Shown piece by piece: positions 57,865 through 64,000 of a stretch of 64,000 nucleotides of DNA. Numbering within the stretch: the first letter of the stretch is position 1; each line of letters begins with the position of its first letter. The stretch is from Gonatopus flavifemur. Its lineage: Eukaryota > Arthropoda > Insecta > Hymenoptera > Dryinidae. A program made the translations under genes and the position numbers. Under the pieces are notes generated by a model. That model was not told where the DNA came from and searched no databases. It saw only the letters and a program-made list of their open reading frames with translations. The stretch spans positions 21,922,001-21,986,000 of the forward strand of contig JAFFJZ010000007.1 of the NCBI GenBank assembly GCA_018340375.1. The letters run 5' to 3'.

Positions 57865-58056
57865 CAGGGCATAATTTAAGAGGGCAGTTGTAACTAACAA
57901 TTTAGTTTTACAAGGAAACGATTGGTTCCGAAAGGTAAAAACGATCAGTAAAATCATTATTTTACAGTATACATGGATCCTTTTCACGTTTTAGAACTAA
58001 CCGTTTTCTTGTAGGACAAATTTTTTGGTTACAACTGCCCCTTAAAATATGCCCTG
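57865..58056. mobile_element. hAT-type MITE, CAGGGCATA ends
   Basis: Ends CAGGGCATAATTTAAGAGGG and CAGGGCATATTTTAAGGGGC (reverse complement), both followed by CAGTTGTAAC. Perfect 8-bp duplications TAGAAACT lie at 57857-57864 and 58057-58064. A segment near 36705-36765 (AACTAACCGTTTTT, TTTTTGGTAAC) looks like an arm of a relative. Confidence 0.95.
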
Positions 58057-59688
58057 TAGAAACTATTTGACTGAGGTTCAAATGATGTTATCATTTCAGA
58101 GTTGTGCCATGTCTGGTAATCTAGGCTCGGCCCGTAATGGCGAGCCTTGTGGCAGCCTAAAGCCCATGGTCGATTTTTATCTGAGGAGAATGATAGTACT
58201 CATTTCAAGTATAAGTTATGTGAGGATTTTCAAGTTTCATATAATTCATTCGAATTTTAATAAGTTCTTGAAAAAATTGATTCATAGTTTAGGAATTCAA
58301 TGAAAAATCGATAGGGATTTAATGAAAATCACAAGAAAATTCAGCACAGATTCTATCACACAATGAATGCTTCTGGGATCGATGAAAATTCCATGCCACT
58401 CTACAAAAGAGCTTTCGCACATACCTTCACATCCCAAACGTTATTCGTTGCAAGCTGAGATACTATAGAAAAGTACGTACTTCTTTCCCATGGATGTTCC
58501 ATCCTTTTTGAAAATCATTTCATTGAAGTTAGTACCATCCATCTCATGGGATTACATATGGTAGAATTGACATTTCCCACGAGACTAATCCTGAAGAATG
58601 AATTACCGAATAATACGAATTTCCAATGCATTATGAGAACTGAAGTTTAGTTGAATTTAGAATACACCGTATCTCCTGCGGCACTTGAAAATAATTCAAA
58701 ATATGAATAAATATTCGTTCGTTGGTTCGTGTATTAATTTATCAAGCCCATTTCTCTATGCTCAACGCGCATCGCATGAAAGTCTGCTCTCAATTTATAT
58801 ACCTCACGAGCTCTTACTAAGAGCTCTACCATTACACCGCGTCGCACCTTGGTCAATAAAATAATTTATCTATCTTCGTAGTTACTCATCCTCTTGTATT
58901 TTTTCCTTGACTCTCCCTTGCCTTAAATTACTCGATAATACACTTGGCTTTAAATTTTCTGGTTTGCCAGCGAAGAGAAAGATGAAGGAGGATGGAAAAG
59001 TACAAAAGAGGGAAGTAAACATGTAGGAAAAGTGAAAGAGAAGAGCATACAGCGTGGAAGGAAGAAAGAAAGAGTAGAAAAAAAGTGGATGAAGACTAGT
59101 GGCAGAGGGAGGTTGAAGTTCAACAGGGTGGCGGTGGTGGAGCCTTGAGTATACAGCGAGAAGGAGCATGAAGGGAAGAGGGACTCGAGACATGAAGAAT
59201 GACTATGAAGGAAACAACGTGCTACGAGCCCACGACTGTACTTGACCGTATTACGAAACATGGTACAACGGTCCGGTTAAATTAAACGTTACATCCTTCT
59301 TGCCTTCTTGCCCTTCCTTTCTTTTTCATTTTACTACCTGTTCCGTCTCTCCCATTATTTCATATATATCTCATCTCAACTTTTGACATTATTATTAAGC
59401 CTTGGAAGATATTTTTATTTTACATCTCAAAGCAAGGCCTAGAAATTCCTATTTGGTCCTTGAATTCTCGGTCAGTAGGTCCTATTGTGACCCTAAAATT
59501 GGATGTCCGATTATAGAACTCCTGAAATATTGACAAATTTTTTTTTTATGAACATTATTATAATTTTTGACAACAGCAGCAGCATTAAACCCGAATACAT
59601 TCCATATCGAGACTGGAATTTTTCATAATATGTATTTGGGGCTTCCTCTATTGTGGACTGATCTGGCGTTAGCCATGAAAGGGGCTAT
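58057..59688. other. No supported gene; purine-rich tract
   Basis: Positions 58965-59180 are purine-rich on the plus strand, producing long low-complexity minus-strand frames that are not genes. Nothing else was recognised. Confidence 0.45.
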
Positions 59689-60060
59689 CCTGCTAAAAAT
59701 GCGAAGCAGAACCGTCCGAAAAATGGTTAGTGTCAGGTATTGGATGGTTTTTTTTTCAGGTAATCCGAACAAAAACTAACAGACTTTCTAATCGATTTTG
59801 TCCGGACCAAATTGGAATATCTTGTCGGAAACTGACAGCAATTTTCTTGGGACGGTTCTGTTTGGAATTCACAGACTGTGATATCTAGTCAAAAATTGAA
59901 GAAAACTTTCTTGCTAGCTCCTGATAGGATGTTACAATTTGTTGATTCCGCATAAAATCGTGTGGAAAGTTTGACAGTTTTTGCCTGGATTACCTGGGAA
60001 AGAAACGTTCAACGCTTGCCAACAATCTTCTGCCCGGTTCTGCTTGACATTTTCAACAGG
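59689..60060. mobile_element. TIR element, CCTGNT(A/G)AAAATG ends
   Basis: Left CCTGCTAAAAATGCGAAGCA and right (reverse complement) CCTGTTGAAAATGTCAAGCA are followed by GAACCG. The arms also share CAGGTAATCC and CAAAAACT. The 5-mer GCTAT flanks both sides (59684-59688, 60061-60065). The flank length matches that of the 32923-33551 element. No coding capacity. Confidence 0.82.
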
Positions 60061-61317
60061 GCTATCGAGTTCCTAATATTCCACCTGATTTTTCACATAG
60101 ACTCACCCAAATATGGTCCATGTTTGTGCTCCATTATGAGAATCTGGGTGCACTCAACTACAACCCGAATAGCGTCTTATCAGACTTTCCGCATTTTCCC
60201 CAAGATCCCAATCCAAGCATACTCGTGCATAACCCACGTGGGGTCTAATAGAATCACCAATGTGTTCCTTTCTTACGATATTATTCGTGTGCTTAATTTG
60301 AATCTATTTCCGCCCCCCACCATGCTTTCCAAGTTCACCCAAAAATTTTTATTCAAACACGCTCATACAAAATCCATATGCGGTCAATTGAACCTGTAAC
60401 GTGCCCAAACACTGCACTAACTGGAAATAGTCAGAATACGATGGTAAGTGAAAATTGAAAATGAATAGCCTTCAATTTATAATTCCCATAATCAGATATG
60501 AGATACAAGTCAATAGTTTCTAATGTTGGGTGAAATAAGGTTCAGAGAAACTCCCACATCGATCCTCTGAAACTCAGAGGAATATGTACTAGCCTCATAT
60601 TTTAGAGGAATATTCTTAATTCTAGTATACGATTTTTTCAGTGTTCCCATTGCAATATTGATTCGATTTGATAATTCCTACAACAATTCCTTATACTTCC
60701 TGTGTGGAGCCCTAAATGAAATGAGGACGTTTATTTTTGCCCTAACTGGCATCAATAATTGCGTTCTACGCGGGAGTATCTCGATACAAATAAGATATCG
60801 AGATTTCATTGATCAGTCATTTCATATTCATTGCTTCATCGCGAGTGTTGAATTCGGAGTATTAAAGATATGAGTTCATTCAGGAAGATGCTGACATAGA
60901 AACAACGTTGAATTCTTTGTCGAAAGAATTTGAGGAACTCCGGAAGACTGTTCACTATTGAAAATCTGCGCATAAGACTTTTGTCCTAGGTACTAAAGCT
61001 TTTCCCAATCCTGCGAATAAAAATAATTCAAAACGAATGAGAATTAGATTTCAGTTACTAACTCAGGGTTCTACGCTTTGATGCTGATTATAATATATTG
61101 AACGCTGGAATTTCAGTTACATGTGAATCCACTATATTTTCAATTATAACGGAATTACAATGTGGAGTTCAACAAACAAATGTAATTAGAAACTGTATAA
61201 AACTTTGAAGAATTTTCAACGATGTGTATGATGCGAATACCAGTTTATTTTATTACAAATTTTTCAAAATCTATACAAACAGGTTTTCATATTAATGAGG
61301 AATGATGACGACGAATA
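60061..61317. other. No supported gene
   Basis: A plus-strand frame (59962-60399) overlaps the previous element and lacks domains. The rest is AT-rich spacer. Confidence 0.4.
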
Positions 61318-62611
61318 CGAGAGTGGATTGATAAGTTTCCGGCCTGACCAAGAAAAACAACGTTTTTAAGAATTTTTTTTTTTTTATTTCTCAACATAAT
61401 CTCCTCCAAGGCTGATACATTTCTCATAGCGGTGTTCTAGTCTAGTAATGCCATCTCTATAGACTGATTCGTCAAGCTCCTCAAAATACCCATTTACAGC
61501 TTCGATTACTTCTTCATTGTCCGCAAATCTCTTACCGCCAAGCCATTTTTTGAGGTTAGGAAACAGATAATAGTCACTCGGGGCTAGGTCTGGAGAGTAG
61601 GGAGGGTGCGGCATTAATTCAAACTTCAGATCGTTGATTTTAGCCATCGCAACGATTGACGTGTGCGCTGGTGCGTTATCGTGATGAAACAAGATTTTTT
61701 TCTTCGCCAGATGAGGTCGTTTAATTTTCACTTCGTGGCTCAAACGTTGCAATAAGTCTGCGTAGTATTGACCAGTGATAGTTTTACCCTTTTCAAGGTA
61801 ATCAATGTATATGATACCTCTTGCATCCCAAAAAACAGTAGCCATAACCTTGTTCGCCGAAAAAATTGTTTTTGCCTTCTTTGGAGTTGGTTCCCCTGGT
61901 CCAATCCACTGTTTAGACTGTTCTTTGGTTTCAGGAGTGTAGTGGTGGACCCAAGTTTCGTCAACGGTTACGAATCGACGCAAAAATTCGCTTGGATTAC
62001 GCTTATACAACGCCAAATTGGCGGTAGAAATGTTCTTTCGAATCAATTTTTGATCGACTGTTAGCAAACGCGGCACCCATCTTGCACAGAGCTTTTCCAT
62101 ATACAAATGTTGGTGCAAAATATTTTGTACACGTTCATATGATATCTTACAGGTCTCAGCTATCTCACGAACTTTTAATCTGCGATCTTTCAGCACTATT
62201 TGATGGATTTTTTCGATCATATCTGGAGTTGTGACCTCAATGGGGCGTCCTGAGCGAGGCTCATCAGAGGTGCTCACACGACCCTTTTTAAACTCGGAAA
62301 CCCACTGCTTAACGGTTGAATATGATGGGGAGGATGTCCCCAGTGTTGAGTCCATCTCTTCTTTAATTTCCTTCGGCGTTAACCCCTTCAAATAAAAGTA
62401 TTTGATGACAGCACGATTTTCCAGCTTTTCCATTTTTACGAAAAACACAGAGGCGTCTTGGTCAGCGTGCTCTCAAAACTAAACTAACATGGCGATCGGA
62501 CTGAAACTATAGCTACAAGCTATCTAAGGATGGTACTATAGAACGCCACCTCAAGGTAGGCCTAGTGGCGCCATTTCTTGGTCAGGCCGGAAACTTATCA
62601 ATCCACCTTCG
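61318..62611 (-). mobile_element. mariner 4 (irritans/mellifera-like), structurally complete
   Basis: Ends match over about 38 bp (core TGGATTGATAAGTTTCCGGC then CTGACCAAGAAA) and are flanked by TA (61316-61317, 62612-62613). The 1294-bp length is typical. The two ends differ by only about two bases near the tips, and the transposase frame is open, so this is the best candidate for a recently active element here. Confidence 0.96.
61384..62433 (-). CDS. mariner transposase, uninterrupted
   Basis: 349 codons from the ATG at 62433 (MEKLENRAVIKYFYLKGLTP); a start five codons upstream is less likely because the family begins with MEK. Two helix-turn-helix segments lie at about residues 10-50 and 85-110 (the GRP linker RSGRP separates them). 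The catalytic triad is complete: TVDETW, HHDNAP and SPDLAPSDYY, with 34 residues between the last two Asp. WVPRLL, the linker motif preceding the catalytic domain, is present. The enzyme would act in the nucleus on the 38-bp ends. No stop or frameshift is visible. Confidence 0.96.
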   Translation of the reverse strand: MEKLENRAVIKYFYLKGLTPKEIKEEMDSTLGTSSPSYSTVKQWVSEFKKGRVSTSDEPRSGRPIEVTTPDMIEKIHQIVLKDRRLKVREIAETCKISYERVQNILHQHLYMEKLCARWVPRLLTVDQKLIRKNISTANLALYKRNPSEFLRRFVTVDETWVHHYTPETKEQSKQWIGPGEPTPKKAKTIFSANKVMATVFWDARGIIYIDYLEKGKTITGQYYADLLQRLSHEVKIKRPHLAKKKILFHHDNAPAHTSIVAMAKINDLKFELMPHPPYSPDLAPSDYYLFPNLKKWLGGKRFADNEEVIEAVNGYFEELDESVYRDGITRLEHRYEKCISLGGDYVEK

Positions 62612-62939
62612 TATGTCGATGATGAAGATTAATTTCTCCACAATGAAAATATTCACGTTATAAGGCAATTAACGCGAAAAATTTAGAAAAAATCTTATCA
62701 GAAATATATTAAACGTTGTATTTCGGTGAAAGAAAATTAACTCCAAGAATTGCCTGTTTTTTACGATAACAAACAGAAATTGAATATTATTTTACGATGA
62801 GTATGCGATTAAATTCAGAGATATGAAGGATTGAAGTGGAATGAAAGGACACATTTATATATAAAATATACAACAAAAACTCTGCCAATTGGCACATGGC
62901 TTCCTCGTTTGTGTTGAAAAAAAAATACATATTTTCTTT
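62612..62939. other. Spacer with the 28-bp shared word
   Basis: Positions 62875-62902 match 17128-17155 in reverse complement. No gene is supported. Confidence 0.45.
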
Positions 62940-63590
62940 CCCTCTCCCGTTTTTCATAGAGAATCAGGTTGAAATTCATATAGGATTGCGATCCACACTG
63001 CATAAAGCTGTGGTGAAAATTTCATAAAAATTGGATGATAGGAACGGAAGCTATCCGCATGATAACGATGTTTACGAAATTTTCAAATTTGGTTTCGAAG
63101 CTCAGTGCTTACCACTTTCTTCCTTCAATTCCGATTTGTTTGAAATTCACACCATACAATTAACCCCCCGTAAACTGATTATACTCCAAGTTTCATGGCA
63201 TTTGGATGATACCGACATGGGGAAGACATGCTTTCAAAATATTGTCAAATAATGTGAATTGCGAAACAAAAAGTTTCCACAGTTTTCAATCGATTAGGAT
63301 GAAACTCATATGCGACCACTATCGGATCATCACTAGAACTTGGTATAAGTTTCATTGCAATCGGATAATAGGAAGCAAAGATATACGCGGTCGCAAAGTC
63401 ATGATTTTTTCATAACATTTTTCTTCACCCCTGCCGTTCTTCTGTAGGAATCAGGTTGAAACGTATATGGGATCACTATCAGTTCGGGTTCCAACTGTGG
63501 TGAGAATTTCATGACGATCGGATAATAGGAACGGAAGATATGCGCGATCGCAGAATAGTTCACATCTCCACAGACAGACAGACACGGAAC
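62940..63590 (+). repeat. Four degenerate ~160-bp modules with an ACAG run
   Basis: A module containing GTGGTGAAAATTTCATAA, GGATGATAGGAACGGAAG and a TATNCGC(G/A)(A/T)(T/C) tail recurs near 63010, 63190, 63340 and 63505, with a conserved AATCAGGTTGAAA upstream in the first and last. The array ends in ACAGACAGACAGACAC (about 63577). The first and fourth copies are most alike. No protein is recognised; similar blocks occur in insect repeats, but I cannot name the family. Confidence 0.6.
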
Positions 63591-64000
63591 CAGAATTACT
63601 CCCTGAGCTCTGGGGAACATTTTGGTCTAAGAGATTTTGAGTTTGGAGACAAAAAAATTTTTGGTCCCTCGAAACGATCACAAAGCTTCCCTCTAACGAA
63701 GAAGCAATATATAGATTATTTGGATTTTAGGATCCCTCGTGACTTGTATTGAACAAAAAGTTTGTATCAGATTTGTTTGAACGTAAATTTCGTTACGCTA
63801 TAATAAATTGTGTTTTCAGTGTACGTATCGTATTCCAAAAACTGCTAGATAAGAATCATATGTCGAAAATGTTGGTTACTTCACAAACTCAATCAAAAGA
63901 ACCGATCATCATTTCGTATCAAGTGTATATGAACGTACGTAGAGATCGATGAAGGATAGGTTGAAGAAGGGTGAATACCACTGTAATTTGAGAGGATAGG
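63591..64000. other. No supported feature
   Basis: May be the continuation of the preceding repeat (around 63600-63720) and then unique AT-rich sequence to the window end. Confidence 0.4.

Noticed and set aside
58882..59261. Two 103-codon minus-strand frames
   Set aside because: Produced by a purine-rich tract; low-complexity Ser/Phe/Leu/Pro sequence in two frames at once.

Overview
The window is AT-rich arthropod nuclear DNA, most likely insect. It holds four mariner elements of two subfamilies, a DD41D Tc1/mariner-type element, a decayed animal EnSpm/CMC-like transposase gene, hAT-type MITEs with 8-bp target duplications, and tRNA-derived SINE heads. There is no operon-like gene packing, and no host gene can be assigned with confidence. 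Two possible host exons (8582-8757 and 9044-9243, minus strand) are the only non-transposon coding candidates.

Layout. 0.5-8.3 kb: palindromic MITEs, two of them nested pairs, ending in a 1.3-kb element rich in the word CCAGTACTGG. 8.3-13.6 kb: mostly featureless, with the two candidate exons. 13.7-16.8 kb: a MITE, a mariner carrying a retroposed insert, and a three-deep nest. 17.8-18.7 kb: an inverted second copy of the 5.9-6.8 kb repeat. 22.3-27.7 kb: a minus-strand cluster with a zinc-finger/DDE-like transposase gene broken four times, a Cys-rich exon split by a MITE, and a repeat-containing ORF. 28-37 kb: MITEs and a frameshifted mariner. 40-42.4 kb: a DD41D element with an open transposase frame and very long inverted repeats, abutting a MITE. 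44.8-48.4 kb: two long non-autonomous TIR elements. 49.4-51.2 kb: a broken mariner with about 0.6 kb of foreign sequence. 51.4-55.7 kb: palindromic elements including a four-deep nest. 57.9-60.1 kb: two MITEs. 61.3-62.6 kb: a mariner with an uninterrupted transposase. 62.9-63.6 kb: a degenerate four-module array ending in an ACAG run.

The strongest unusual pattern is that many of the palindromic elements are built from their own short palindromic word, iterated across both arms: CATATATG, TGATCA, CAGTACTG, AGATCT, CCAGCTGG, AGAATTCT, AACGTT, AGATATCTT, ATCGAT. Many share a terminal CCC and a 2-bp target duplication. One sits inside a coding exon; conceptually removing it with one AA target copy leaves an open frame, which fixes its ends. 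A second group begins CAC(N)GAGAAAA, usually beside TA. All of this was read by eye; percentages, copy numbers and family assignments need alignment.
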